From: Botryosphaeria dothidea
Lineage: Eukaryota > Ascomycota > Dothideomycetes > Botryosphaeriales > Botryosphaeriaceae
Reading direction: 5' to 3'
NCBI GenBank assembly: GCA_011503125.2
Contig: WWBZ02000073.1
Span: 3,162,001 to 3,226,000 of the forward strand
DNA: 64,000 bases
Of the stretch, positions 38,122 to 48,319 are shown piece after piece (position 1 is the stretch's first letter; each line of letters opens with the position of its first letter). A program made the position numbers and the translations under genes. Below the pieces are notes generated by a model. That model worked only from the letters and a program-made list of their open reading frames with translations. It was not told where the DNA came from and ran no database searches.

Positions 38122-38721
38122 CAGGGGTAGTGTGATGGTGCTACCCGCCCCAGGTGTCGGCACGATACCTTCAGAGTAGAGTGTGGGAAGGGTACTTACA
38201 GTGTTCAGTATCATTTCTCCGGCGATCCCCAGCTCCGGCGAATCGACAGATACAATGTATCTGTTCATGCCCTCCTCGCTCCTAAAGCTGACCCCGGTGC
38301 CTTCCCAATCACCGGACGCGCCATCCTTGCCTCTCTCGGTAGTCACCGTCGCTCCGTTGGCGTCCATTTGAGCGGAAAGAAGTATGGTCCCGTTCGGTGC
38401 AGTGACGTCAAGAGATACGCTGGTCAAGTTCGTCGGAGTTTTCCACGGAAATGCGGCTGAGGGAGCAGCAAATAAGACGATGACAACGCTGGCATTCGAA
38501 TTGAGGTCGACGGCGTCAAAGTACCACCAGTCCCAGGACGAGCTGTTGAAATCATTCACTCGAGGACTATCGAAGTTGAACATGGAGCTGGTGAATTCGA
38601 CATCGGCAGTCCCGTTGCTGATATCCGGGGGAATATGCGTCACAGTGGTAGCATTTTTAAGAGTTATTGAAAGACTTGCAAGTGGAAAGAACAAGAGCGT
38701 GAGGGCGTAAAGTGGTGACAT
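38122..38721 (-). pseudogene. CrtC/AttH-like (Diels-Alderase-type) secreted protein, truncated by the element A LTR
   Basis: Starting at ATG 38721, the first 200 codons are intact and then run straight into the LTR, which adds 24 unrelated residues before a stop at 38047. The N-terminus is a hydrophobic signal peptide (about residues 1-19), followed by several N-glycosylation sequons and the SSSWDWWYFDAV segment typical of the hydroxyneurosporene synthase-like/AttH family. Fungal members of that family include lipocalin-fold Diels-Alderases of decalin polyketide pathways. The C-terminal half is missing. A GTAAGT donor (about 38207) suggests the true gene has an intron shortly before the break. 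Without its second half the enzyme should be dead; the rest would be left of position 1, beyond element A. Confidence 0.72.
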
Positions 38722-40943
38722 TGTTCGCTTTGGCCTGACGGGCGTTGGTGATGAGAAAAACCAAGACTAGGTTGTCAACGTGTTGCTTGCCCATTTATAA
38801 GATTTCTCTGGTATACCACACCATCGAATTTTCCACTAATGTTGTCCTGCTTCTAAGCCGGGTACAATCGAATACGGACATTCCGGACATGACGTGAGGT
38901 GGCGGTCGATCTGAACCTCGTGACATCGACATCCCTATCCCTTCTATTAGCATTCCGAAGGGGTTAGATGTCTTTGCCTAACACGAAAATTTACACCTAT
39001 GTCGGTTAAAAGAGGATGTCTAACCTGCGAATTCCCCAAAGACAAGTCAAAGCGGGATTTAAACACCAAAAGAGAAAGCAATAAGATCAGCAGGAGTTGT
39101 GGAGATGTCACATGATGTTGGAAATATCGTCTCAGAATGCTCCGAATTAGGTTTAGCGTCAAATAGTCTATATAGCAGGCATCCTCTCATACCCCTCTCA
39201 TGAGACATGCCATCAATCCAGACAATAATCAAAACAACTCAATTTCCAACACATGCACAAAGTTTCACTATAGTAACTATAGGCTTCGATGACAACTGCT
39301 TCTACGATGATTACAACGTTCGTCTTGCATGGTCATCTAACTTTCTAAATCAGCGTACGTAGGGCGGTACCAAGCCGATGGAAAATCACACCTCATCACC
39401 CTCCAGGTAGCCGGTAGCCGATAGCCGGTATCCGGTATCCGGTATCCGGTAGCCGAGCAAACCCGGCCGAGGATGGTACCATTGTATACACGGTATGGAG
39501 TGTAGAATATCGTATACCTACTGCCCTTCCATACTCCTCACGACTCTTGCTGCAGTCCACCAATGAAGGAAACGACTAGCTACGTCGATAGCACCACAAA
39601 AAGATGCATAGACTCGGCCCCAGCTGTTCCGATTCGCTCAAAGCACTGCGTCAGATTTTACTGACTCCGATTAGCGCATGCATGGATAGAAACAGACATT
39701 TTACCGTGCGTGATCTGCGCTCTCCACCCGTTCTTCGTCAAGGCGCTCATGCTGATCAATCCGATGTACTATCTATACAGCGAGCAACTGAGCCCGTGCG
39801 TCCGCCACTTCGCCAGCGAGGAGTCGACGGGGATTGTAGCCGCCTTTTTGAACAGACGTTCCATACAGATGCTACGCCCGCTTGGCCCAAGGCAAAGCAT
39901 CGCCAGCGAATGTGTGGAGTCTCGCCATCCGTCGTCACTGTTATTTTTACGCAGTTGGATGCCGAGACGGGTTCACTTGAGCACTGTGAGAGGGCAGTGG
40001 TCTACAACAAGAAGCGCAGCATTCCGTGCCTCTTGTTATTGGATGCACTTGCAAGATACGTTTGATACCGCTGTTAAGAGCTGACTTGAAGCGAGGGGAT
40101 ACCTTTCGAAGTCGTTAGATTGATTGTGGGCATTCGCACACATATTTCTTGCTGTAAAAGAAGAATAAAAAACACGATTTGGTAGCTCAGAGGGCATAAC
40201 AATACTCAAACTCAACAACATATTTCCGAAACTAAAGGTTTGAAATGTGAAACAGAACGCCAATCACGATCCAGTTCAGTCCCGTCCCGCCGAGTTCTCA
40301 GCAAGTTCACCACAACTAGACAAATTGATCTAGAGCAGCAACTTCGTCAAAGGCGTGAATGTGGATCTTCCCAACTCCAACCCGATGCGCGACACCATCC
40401 CTCATGATCACCATGAGAATATTGCAAAGACAAAAGCGAAGTGTGGGGTCATAATACTCTGGTTAAAAACACTCTGACACAGGAAAAACTTCGTCTCCTG
40501 GCGGGTCTCGAACACTCTTCTACCACATTGGCACATTTTACACAATAGCTGTACAAGTGATGAGCTCGTGAATGTGGCGGAATTGGTTTCTAGTTGGCAG
40601 GTGGTGACGGTCGAGGGTATCTAAGTCACTAGATCTGGTGAATTAATGCTACGAGTAAGGATTTGAACCAAATTACTAGGATGTACATGCGCAGCCTTCT
40701 CAATCATAGGTAATGATAGTCAAGAGCAGTCTCGTGCACTCACCTACGTTACGCAAAGGCAACTAAGTGATCTATTTCAGGCTGAAGCGAGACATCTGTA
40801 GTGTTACAGCATTATTCGGTGCTAAAGCTACTCTTATCAATGCAGTACACAGCCTTACTAAACATACTCCCAAACCTCTCAAGTTCTTATCATCATGTTC
40901 AAGACATAGTTATTGCGTCATAGGTTTTAAAAGTATCTTATTC
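38722..40943. other. Intergenic DNA, 2.2 kb, no supported gene
   Basis: Normal base composition, no RIP signature. It contains the upstream region of the truncated CrtC-like gene, a 7-bp minisatellite and a few overlapping short ORFs at 39604-40084 in different frames with no recognisable domain. Nothing else was seen. Confidence 0.6.
39406..39454. repeat. 7-bp minisatellite (GGTAKCC)7
   Basis: Seven tandem units of ggtagcc/ggtatcc (one unit gatagcc) run without interruption. Confidence 0.9.
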
Positions 40944-43727
40944 TCAAGCTAGTGTGTTAACAAAGCTCGCTATTTGTGTTATTTCGCGCCGTGTCGATGT
41001 ACCTTCCGTTACCAAGGCTAGATTTTGGATAGCCGCCAGACCAAACAGCGCAGTAATATTGGTGGAAATCCATGGTGCCTCTTCCACTGGCACCAGATAG
41101 TCGCTACCATCAACAATATGGGTGGTCCAAGAAGAGTCTCTCCTGTATCCATCACTGAAACGCAGCTCGGCTGAAGCACGCCGGGCTAGATCTGCATCAC
41201 ACAGCTCTCTCGCGGCATATGCTGTGAGCCGGGAATGACCCTGTTGCAGCTGCAGTTTTCCGAAGCTTGCTCCGAACCGCTCGATATGCTCTTCGGCTGA
41301 AGCATTAAAATACCGACAATAATCCAACCAGGCCTCTTTGAATCCGGATGGAACATCGCTCGCGAATATGTCCAAAAGATCAGCGCAAATCTCGAACAGA
41401 CCAAACATTGCCGAGAGGTGGGAAACCTTCACAACACCCTTGTTTTCTCGGTCTTCTGGTGGCGGTGCAATCTCACCTGTCAGTGAGTCGTACGAGACCT
41501 GACCGGTTACAAAGCCATTCGCGAGCGAGCCGATTCCGCTCATGGTTGAAAGCAGCCTCCGCTTTGCCTCATCCCATCTTGGACCATGCCTCTCCCACTC
41601 GATGAACCACGCTGCCGCAAGCGCAGACCAATCTGTGCCCAATGATATTGTGAGTGCTTGAGGATCCGGCTTGTACGTGTCCCGGTCTTTCCGGACTTTG
41701 CGGTACGGGTCCAGGGTCAAGAAGGTCTTCTCCGTCTCCAGTGTTTCTTGCATCAGGTCTCCGATCCTCTCGTCCCCGCCAGAAAGATAATAGAAGAACT
41801 TCCTATAAAGGGCGTTTGAGATGCGCGCTTGCTTGCAGCTGTCACTCCAGTGCTGCACTCCATGCCGAGTCCCAAGACCTCTGTACTTCCCAAAATGGTA
41901 AACGTCGACCTCGCCGGTATGCCTGGTCAGCGCTTCAGCCATCCGGTATACATCTGCTCTGCCGGTGCGCAGGAAATAGAGCCAAAGCCACAAGTCGGGA
42001 GAGAGCTCTGAATTATCCCAGGCATAGCCGCCCACGTCGTAGCGCCAAGTATGCCGGTCTGCATCGTAAGTGTGCATGATGTCTCCGTGGTCCCAGAAGC
42101 CGTACCACTTTCGCTGATCCACCTGGTTCTTGTAAAAGTTGAAAAGGAAATCCAGCTTCCTGTCCAGATCCTCTCGGTCCTGGTTTGGTGAAAACTCTTG
42201 CGACCTTGGAGACCAATACGTCCCAAACGCTCCAGTCTCGTAGATCCTCTCTGAGTCGGCCACCAGCACCGGCGGATTTCTCACATATCTCGTCAACTCC
42301 GCCAATTCACTCTTCCCTGGCGTTCCCTCCGTCGCCAACACTACCAACTCGCTCGTCCTCGCCACCCCCTCCGGCGATCCCATGCCCTCCTCCCAATCCT
42401 CGTACGTCACCCTCATCGCCTCCAACTGCTCCTCATACCCTCTCTCCCCCAACCCACCCCTCCAAGCCCTCACATCCATCGGCCCGCCTTCCGGACTCCA
42501 CAACCAAGCGCTCACTTCGCCATCCCCGCCTTCCTCCTCCGCGACCGACACATCCAACCCGGCCGGATACCTCTCCCAAAACCATCTCACCCCAACCGCC
42601 AACCCGCCCCTCGCGGCCGCCCCCGCATATGCCACTCCCCCCGCCTTCCCTCCCGTCCCCGGCACCCTCACCCACGCCCTCCCCTCCCCCGTCCTCTTCC
42701 GCACCGCAAACCCATCCGGCCCCATCTGGCTCAGCCGCCACGCCCGCCACACCGGCACCCACCGCACCCCCTCAGCCATCCCGTCCGCCCACGTCTCTCG
42801 CAGCGGGATGGGCTGGCCGGCGACTTGCGCGCGCCGGACGCCCGCGCCGGGGTCTTTCCAGAGGCCCGTCAGGCCTTGCGCGGCTTCGGCGAGGACGCCG
42901 CCGGCGGCGGTGGTGAAGGCGACGTGGGCGTCGTAGGGGGGCGTGGCTGTGGTCGACACGGTGGGGAGGGCGAGGCGGAGGGCGATGCCGCGGATGGGGC
43001 CGGGGAGAGCGGCGTAGGTGAGGGTGTGGGCGAGGCGGAGGAGGGGGGAGCGGGCGTGAAGGTGGATGCGGAGGGTGAAGGGGAGGGTGGGTGGGCCTGG
43101 GGGAGAGGAGGGGGTGGTGGTATCTGTGTGGTGGCCGGCGATTTTGATGGTGGTGCGGAGCGGGCCGGCGCGCTCGATGGTCGTGGAAGTGATGGTGCTG
43201 ATGAGTTTGCGGTGGGTGATTGGGTCGGCGGGAAGGTCGTGGTCGAGGATGGCGGATTGGGTGATGAGGACGAGGTGGCCGTTTGTGCCGACTGTGGTGC
43301 CAGTTTTGGTGGTGATGCTGGAGATGAGGATGTTGCCGGATTTGGGGAAAGTGGCGGTGATTTCTCCGGTGTTGACGGTGATGGACTGGTCGGATTCTTG
43401 GATACAAAGCGAAGTCTCGTCTGGGATTTGTTCTTCGTTCTTGTTGGCTGTGGCGTGGATCGTGTAGCCTTCTTTGGAAGTTTCACCTGTAGGGGTGGCG
43501 TGGGAAGTCCATTTGATTGAGTCGTCGGGCCAATAAGCGGTAATCCAGGATTGAAGTGGTACATTATCTCCGTCCGCCGTTGTGCATGTGAATGCCGTGT
43601 CTTCTTCTTTGTATTTTCCTCTTTCCCAGGGTAGCCCAAATGTTGTTCCATAGTTGTAATGAGGGGCCGATTCAAGCCATCTGACATGTACCGAAGTTTT
43701 CGCCATCTTTGGATCCGTCAAGAACAA
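40944..43727 (-). CDS. PL26-type exo-rhamnogalacturonan lyase (PcRGLX/YetA-like)
   Basis: A single-exon 927-residue protein. The N-terminal stretch VRWLESAPHYNYGTTFGLPW, followed by PLQSWITAYWPDDSIKW, matches the N-terminal domain of the PcRGLX/YetA-like family. A central beta-rich part (about 120-480) and a C-terminal helical toroid-like part (about 500-927, with many W and Y) fit the three-domain layout, and the length is usual for the fungal family. These enzymes cut the rhamnogalacturonan I backbone of pectin from a chain end by beta-elimination. No signal peptide is visible, so an intracellular role on imported oligomers is possible. An alternative start is Met8 (43706). It shares a 558-bp upstream region with the divergent MFS transporter. 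Catalytic residues were not assigned. Confidence 0.8.
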   Translation of the reverse strand: MFLTDPKMAKTSVHVRWLESAPHYNYGTTFGLPWERGKYKEEDTAFTCTTADGDNVPLQSWITAYWPDDSIKWTSHATPTGETSKEGYTIHATANKNEEQIPDETSLCIQESDQSITVNTGEITATFPKSGNILISSITTKTGTTVGTNGHLVLITQSAILDHDLPADPITHRKLISTITSTTIERAGPLRTTIKIAGHHTDTTTPSSPPGPPTLPFTLRIHLHARSPLLRLAHTLTYAALPGPIRGIALRLALPTVSTTATPPYDAHVAFTTAAGGVLAEAAQGLTGLWKDPGAGVRRAQVAGQPIPLRETWADGMAEGVRWVPVWRAWRLSQMGPDGFAVRKRTGEGRAWVRVPGTGGKAGGVAYAGAAARGGLAVGVRWFWERYPAGLDVSVAEEEGGDGEVSAWLWSPEGGPMDVRAWRGGLGERGYEEQLEAMRVTYEDWEEGMGSPEGVARTSELVVLATEGTPGKSELAELTRYVRNPPVLVADSERIYETGAFGTYWSPRSQEFSPNQDREDLDRKLDFLFNFYKNQVDQRKWYGFWDHGDIMHTYDADRHTWRYDVGGYAWDNSELSPDLWLWLYFLRTGRADVYRMAEALTRHTGEVDVYHFGKYRGLGTRHGVQHWSDSCKQARISNALYRKFFYYLSGGDERIGDLMQETLETEKTFLTLDPYRKVRKDRDTYKPDPQALTISLGTDWSALAAAWFIEWERHGPRWDEAKRRLLSTMSGIGSLANGFVTGQVSYDSLTGEIAPPPEDRENKGVVKVSHLSAMFGLFEICADLLDIFASDVPSGFKEAWLDYCRYFNASAEEHIERFGASFGKLQLQQGHSRLTAYAARELCDADLARRASAELRFSDGYRRDSSWTTHIVDGSDYLVPVEEAPWISTNITALFGLAAIQNLALVTEGTSTRREITQIASFVNTLA

Positions 43728-44285
43728 TCCACTGAGCGTTTGCGGGAAGGCTCAGCAATTTTGTTGAGCAAAGTAACACTTAAAAGTATCATTTGAGCAT
43801 GAAGAGAGTCCTCGGTAGAATGTTGTCCGCTCATTGGGACTAAATGCTCGCTTGGCTGGCTTGCGCGTTTGGAGGGATTGATGGCATCACCCCTTCGCTT
43901 CCGGAAATGATCTGCCATTTACCACTTACTCACCAAGCAACGCCCCAAGAAAGGCTTGGTGTTGCCAATACGTGCGTCTGAAATGTACCGAAAATCGGAT
44001 TTATCCGCCTATTTCTGGAAACTCGAGAAGTGTCTCCGGCAATCTTGCAGTTCACCGATATGCTCCGCAAGCCGCTTCTCGGGCGAGTCTCCAGCGTTAT
44101 CTGTACGCACATGGCGTGGTATTTGACGTGATCAAGGTTGCATTTGAGATCTTGTAAGCTTCGTTTTCTGTCTTTGAAAGTAACGACGATAAATATGCGA
44201 CACCACGGCTGGACTCCAGGGCAGTGCCTCGCTCCACAGCCACCCTTTCTGAACAAGGACACATAATCCCAGGAAAGCCTTCAGG
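43728..44285. promoter_or_regulatory. Shared divergent promoter region between lyase and transporter
   Basis: The two start codons face away from each other across 558 bp with no credible ORF. A bidirectional promoter would allow co-induction of pectin lyase and transporter. No specific factor site was assigned. Confidence 0.5.
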
Positions 44286-46007
44286 ATGGCAAAGTCCGCA
44301 GAGAAAGAGACAGCACAAGCTGTGGGGGAAGATGGCCCAGCAACCCCCACCCAAAAAGACCCCAACCTCATCCAAACCTCCGAGATCAACGACCTTGCCG
44401 AGCCCAACGACCCCGACGTCGCCTCGCGCTGGCCCTGGGAGTGCGCCCGCCGCAAGCCGATCGACCTCGACGCCATCGCAACCAAGCGCAGCGTCTTCGA
44501 CGACCCGGCCCTGTCCCAGTTCTACCTGCCGCGGCCAGACCACGAGAACATCCACCGCTTCTCGATCCCCTTCCGCTGGACGCACCGCGAGGAGCGCAGC
44601 GTGCGGCGCAAGACGGACGTGCGCATCTTCATCTGGATCCTGGTCATGTTCTTCGCGCTCAACATCGACCGCGGCAACCTGTCCAACGCCGTCGCCGACA
44701 ACCTGCTCGACGACCTGCGCATCTCGACCAACGACTACAACAACGCGCAGAACATGTACCGCGTCGGCTTTCTCGTCGCCGAGATCCCGTCGCAGATGAT
44801 CGGCAAGTGGCTCGGCCCCGACCGCTGGATCCCCGTGCAGATTATCCTCTGGAGCGTCGCGTCCGGTGGGCAGTTTTGGATGCGGGATCGCGCGGGGTTC
44901 TTTGCGTGCAGGTTTCTGATTGGACTATTCATGGGCGGCTTCATTCCGGATGCGGTGCTGTACTTGTCGTATTTCTACACAAAGGCTGAGATGCCGATTC
45001 GCCTGGCGTTCTTCTGGTTCGTGGATTCCATGTCGGGCGTCGTGGCGTCGTTTATTGCGTACGGCGTGCTGCATATGCGTGGAGTGGAAGGCAGGGAGGG
45101 GTGGCGCTGGCTGTTCCTCATCGAGGCGCTGATCAGCATCGTCATTGGGTTGTTGAGCTTCTTGTTTCTGGTGCCCGGCCCGACGCAGACGCGGACGTGG
45201 TGGAATCCGAGAGGCTACTTCAACGAGCGCGAAGAGCGGATTATAGTGAACAGGGTGCTCAGGGATGATCCTTCGAAGGGAGACATGCACAACCGTCAGG
45301 CTATTTCTTTACGGATGCTCTGGCGCAGTCTCAAAGACTATGATCTCTGGCCTGTGTACGTCATTGGCATCTTGTTTGAGATACCGTTGGCGCCGCCGAA
45401 GGCGTACCTGAGTCTGACGCTGAAGGCCATCGGCTTCAACACGTTCGAGACAACGCTTCTCGGTATTCCAATCACGGTATACGCGGCGCTGAACATGTTG
45501 TTCATCACCTGGTTGACGGAGCAAGTCGGACAGATTGCACTCCTTGGACTGTTGGCGCAGGTGTGGATCCTGCCGTTGCTGATCATCGAGTACACGTCTG
45601 CCGGGACGATATCGGACTGGGGGCAGTATGCGGTATTGTTCTTCTTGCTTGGCCAGCCGTCTGTACATGCTGCGCAGGTGGGATGGTGCTCACGGTTGAG
45701 TAATGCGGTGCGCACAAGGGCGGTCAGCGCGGCGCTGTACAACATCACCGTCCAACTGTCGGGAATCGCGTCGTCGAATATCTATCGCTCGGATGACAAG
45801 CCCCTGTACCGGCGCGGGAACAGGGGCCTCATCGCAATCACTGTTGGGACGATTGCGGCGTACGCTTTTGCGAAGGCGTATTATCTCTGGCGGAACAAGA
45901 CGAAGAAGGCGAAGTGGGAAGCGATGACTAAAGAGCAGCAGCAGCATTACCTGGCAAACACGACAGATCAAGGGAATAAGAGATTGGATTTCATGTTTGA
46001 AAGCTAA
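44286..46007 (+). CDS. MFS transporter, anion:cation symporter (ACS/DAL5-like) family
   Basis: A 573-residue single-exon membrane protein. After a hydrophilic N-terminus of about 115 residues comes the first helix with NIDRGNLSNA, then LVAEIPSQMIGK and GPDRWIPVQ, a combination typical of the ACS family (allantoate, nicotinate, pantothenate and other organic-anion permeases of fungi). About 12 helices can be counted; the C-terminus is short and basic. Its substrate is not readable from sequence. Because it diverges from a PL26 lyase, uptake of an unsaturated galacturonosyl-rhamnose product or another acidic sugar is a fair guess. It is convergent with the tautomerase gene, 41 bp apart at the stops. 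Confidence 0.88.
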   Translation: MAKSAEKETAQAVGEDGPATPTQKDPNLIQTSEINDLAEPNDPDVASRWPWECARRKPIDLDAIATKRSVFDDPALSQFYLPRPDHENIHRFSIPFRWTHREERSVRRKTDVRIFIWILVMFFALNIDRGNLSNAVADNLLDDLRISTNDYNNAQNMYRVGFLVAEIPSQMIGKWLGPDRWIPVQIILWSVASGGQFWMRDRAGFFACRFLIGLFMGGFIPDAVLYLSYFYTKAEMPIRLAFFWFVDSMSGVVASFIAYGVLHMRGVEGREGWRWLFLIEALISIVIGLLSFLFLVPGPTQTRTWWNPRGYFNEREERIIVNRVLRDDPSKGDMHNRQAISLRMLWRSLKDYDLWPVYVIGILFEIPLAPPKAYLSLTLKAIGFNTFETTLLGIPITVYAALNMLFITWLTEQVGQIALLGLLAQVWILPLLIIEYTSAGTISDWGQYAVLFFLLGQPSVHAAQVGWCSRLSNAVRTRAVSAALYNITVQLSGIASSNIYRSDDKPLYRRGNRGLIAITVGTIAAYAFAKAYYLWRNKTKKAKWEAMTKEQQQHYLANTTDQGNKRLDFMFES

Positions 46008-46048
46008 AGAGGCTGTCATATCAGCACGTTCAAGACATAGTTCCAGTA

Positions 46049-46543
46049 TCAGAATGGAATTGGCCTGTTCTCCTTGACCCACAGCTTCTCTGCCTCAGTG
46101 TCTCTGTCCGGAGGCACCAATCCCTGGATCTTCCAGAGTTCGCGGTCGGTTTCGAGTCCATGGTACTCCCAGTCATAACCCTTGTCGGCGATGTGTGGCT
46201 TGAGGGCCGTGTCAACCTGTGAGGACAGTCAGCGAAATTTGTTCCATGAATATAGTGTGGAAGCACGACTCACCCGTGAGCAGAACCTGTCTTTTACGCT
46301 CGGATCCAACCTGCGGGCGATATTCTCGTACACTATACGGATGAACGGGGTCTGACCCGGCTTGTCATTCGATACTCCGCCGACGTGGATCTTCTCAGCT
46401 GGCAGCGTGTTGAAGATGACAACGACATAGAAGGCAGGCAGGCCAACACCGGTGTAGATCTTTGTGATGTCTGCGGAGAGAGCATCGCGCTCTTCCGAGG
46501 TGGTGAAAGTATTGGAAGGGTGGAAAATGCGCCACAGAGGCAT
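46049..46543 (-). CDS. Putative oxalocrotonate tautomerase-like protein (tautomerase_3 type)
   Basis: Two exons: 46543-46274 (90 codons) and 46216-46049 (55 residues plus stop), giving 145 residues. The 57-bp intron has a GTGAGT donor, a GCTGAC branch site and a CACAG acceptor. The protein begins MPLWRIFHP, so removal of Met would expose an N-terminal proline, the catalytic base of the tautomerase superfamily. LPAFYVVVIF and the HVGG stretch match the small fungal putative 4-oxalocrotonate tautomerase family. Its natural substrate is unknown. The 3' end faces the MFS gene, with only 41 bp between the stop codons. Confidence 0.85.
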
Positions 46544-47618
46544 GTTGAGGTTGCTTTGGAAGACAGAGGATGATGTGGAATGATTTGTGCAGATGCAGAC
46601 CGATGTTCGGGAGTCTGTTGACCGAATGTTTCATGAGGCTAATATGCTACTTACTTATAGTCTCAGAGCTTCAAGTGCTCTCTCACTCTCACCTTCTTTG
46701 TCGTCATCCGCCATCATATGTTCCTGACCGTTTCTGGACTAGTCGGTTGGTTGCAGGAGTTCAGTAATCACCACCGGGGCTCCCCGCAGCGCTAATCAGG
46801 CGGTCTGCTGCGAGTGAGACCAGCTAGCAGTCAGAATAAAAGTAATCAATGGGGTTCGTCAAGCGTCTCCAGTGTGCTCTTGTGAGTATTCTGGGGAAGA
46901 TGTAGAGAGTCATTTAAGGTTGGGTTCAATACTGTGGACGAAGTTAGCCGGAACAGGTAATTTTCAGGGCTCGGAAAATTGATTGTGATTTCCTGGAAAA
47001 GTTCCGTGAGTCGAGTGAATTGTTCAAGGAGTGGGCGTGTTAATGGTGGAGGTGGCGTATGAGACCAAACCACTCATGCGCCTCGATTGTACCGGCATCC
47101 GCTCGCCGTGCAGACGAATGAATAGTAATCAGGGGGGACGTGTCCGGGAGTTTGCTACAGCCAATTAGGAGAAGAAGCGTCTCCGAGCGTTACACATGTT
47201 TGCAACGGAAGGTGTATGTGGAACGTGGAGGCCGAAGTGTGGCGGTGTGAGATGGAACCCGAGAAAAACGCTCATGATAAGATTACTTTGTGAGATTACT
47301 TTTGGGTGTCAGATGAGTGATACTGAGCGGAAAGCAACAGAGTCGCCGAGAGGGCCGTTGTTTCGCGGCTGTCAGAGTCGCGGTGTTGGACGGGTCAATG
47401 CGCAACCTGGCGGTTGGGCGCCGGCGCCGCAGGGCCGCTCGCTTAAGCCACCGCGTCGAGCCTAGCGCCGCGCACGGGATTAGGTCGGACCGGCTTAGCG
47501 ATTTCCCTCTTGCGTTTATGTTCGCACGCCTTTTCAATTTTCGCATTGACGACGACGGCGACTTGCACCCCACAACCCACCCTCCCACGACAAATTCTCG
47601 AATTCCAACTCTACAGCC
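46544..47618. promoter_or_regulatory. Divergent intergenic region, tautomerase / eS19
   Basis: 1.07 kb between two divergent start codons. The last ~100 bases before the eS19 start are pyrimidine-rich, as is usual for ribosomal protein leaders. The ORFs seen in this stretch are short and overlap in several frames; none is supported. Confidence 0.5.
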
Positions 47619-48319
47619 ATGGGCGGTGTCACGGTCAGGGACGTTGAGGCGTCCAAGTTCATCAATGCCTACGGTATGCGCCCGCGTGTGCCCGCTTGTT
47701 GAAGCCCGACCGCTAACGACCGCCGCAGCCGACTTCTTGAAGCGTCAGGGCCGTCTTCCCATTCCAGGTCCGTGATCTCGTCCAGGTTGAATCCCGTAAC
47801 TGGGGGATGACAATGGCGGAAAAGCTGACATGAGCCTCTACCATCTACAGCCTGGACTGATATCGCGAAGACTTCGCACGTAAGTCGCTCTCCTGCTAAC
47901 ATGCAAAGTCTGTGCGCTCATCGCTAATTCTGCTGCAGGCCAAGGAGCTCCCTCCCCAGAGCATCGACTGGTACGATCCGCGTGCTTTTTGACCGCCAGC
48001 ATTTCCGAATACTCACATCTCGCAAAGGTACTACATCCGCGCCGCTGCCGTCGCCCGCCACGTCTACCTCCGCAAGACCGTCGGTGTTGGCCGTCTCCGC
48101 AAGGTCCACGGTGGCACCAAGAACCGTGGCTCGCGCCCCAGCCACCACGTCGACGCCTCCGGCGCCGTCGACCGCAAGGTCCTCCAGTCCCTCGAGAAGA
48201 TTGGTGTCCTTGAGCAGGATGAGGAGAAGGGTGGCCGCCGCATCACCCAGTCCGGCCAGCGTGACTTGGACCGCATTGCCATGAGTACCGTCGAGGCCGA
48301 CGAGGAGGATGACGAGTAA
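47619..48319 (+). CDS. RPS19: 40S ribosomal protein eS19 (RPS19), five exons
   Basis: Exons 47619-47673, 47729-47767, 47851-47879, 47939-47970 and 48028-48319 total 447 nt and encode 148 residues ending at TAA 48317-48319. Introns are 55, 83, 59 and 57 bp with GT...AG ends; the first has a CTAAC branch word. The protein starts MGGVTVRDVEASKFINAYA and contains LPPQSIDWYYIRAAAVARH and VGRLRKVHGG, diagnostic of eS19, a small-subunit head protein needed for 18S rRNA maturation. The length is normal and the acidic tail EADEEDDE is typical of moulds. Clustering of introns at the 5' end is common in fungal ribosomal protein genes. Confidence 0.96.

Noticed and set aside
39406..39454. CRISPR-like repeat array
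   Set aside because: The units are 7 bp, contiguous and without spacers; it is a minisatellite in a eukaryotic genome.
39604..40084. Overlapping plus-strand ORFs of 153 and 124 codons
   Set aside because: Two frames are open at once, neither shows a recognisable domain, and there are no splice or homology cues; likely chance in non-coding DNA.
42185..43687. Several long ORFs (up to 272 codons) overlapping the lyase gene in other frames and strands
   Set aside because: They are composed of Pro/Arg/Ser or Gly/Glu/Ala runs caused by the high GC of the lyase gene; the lyase frame has clear family motifs.
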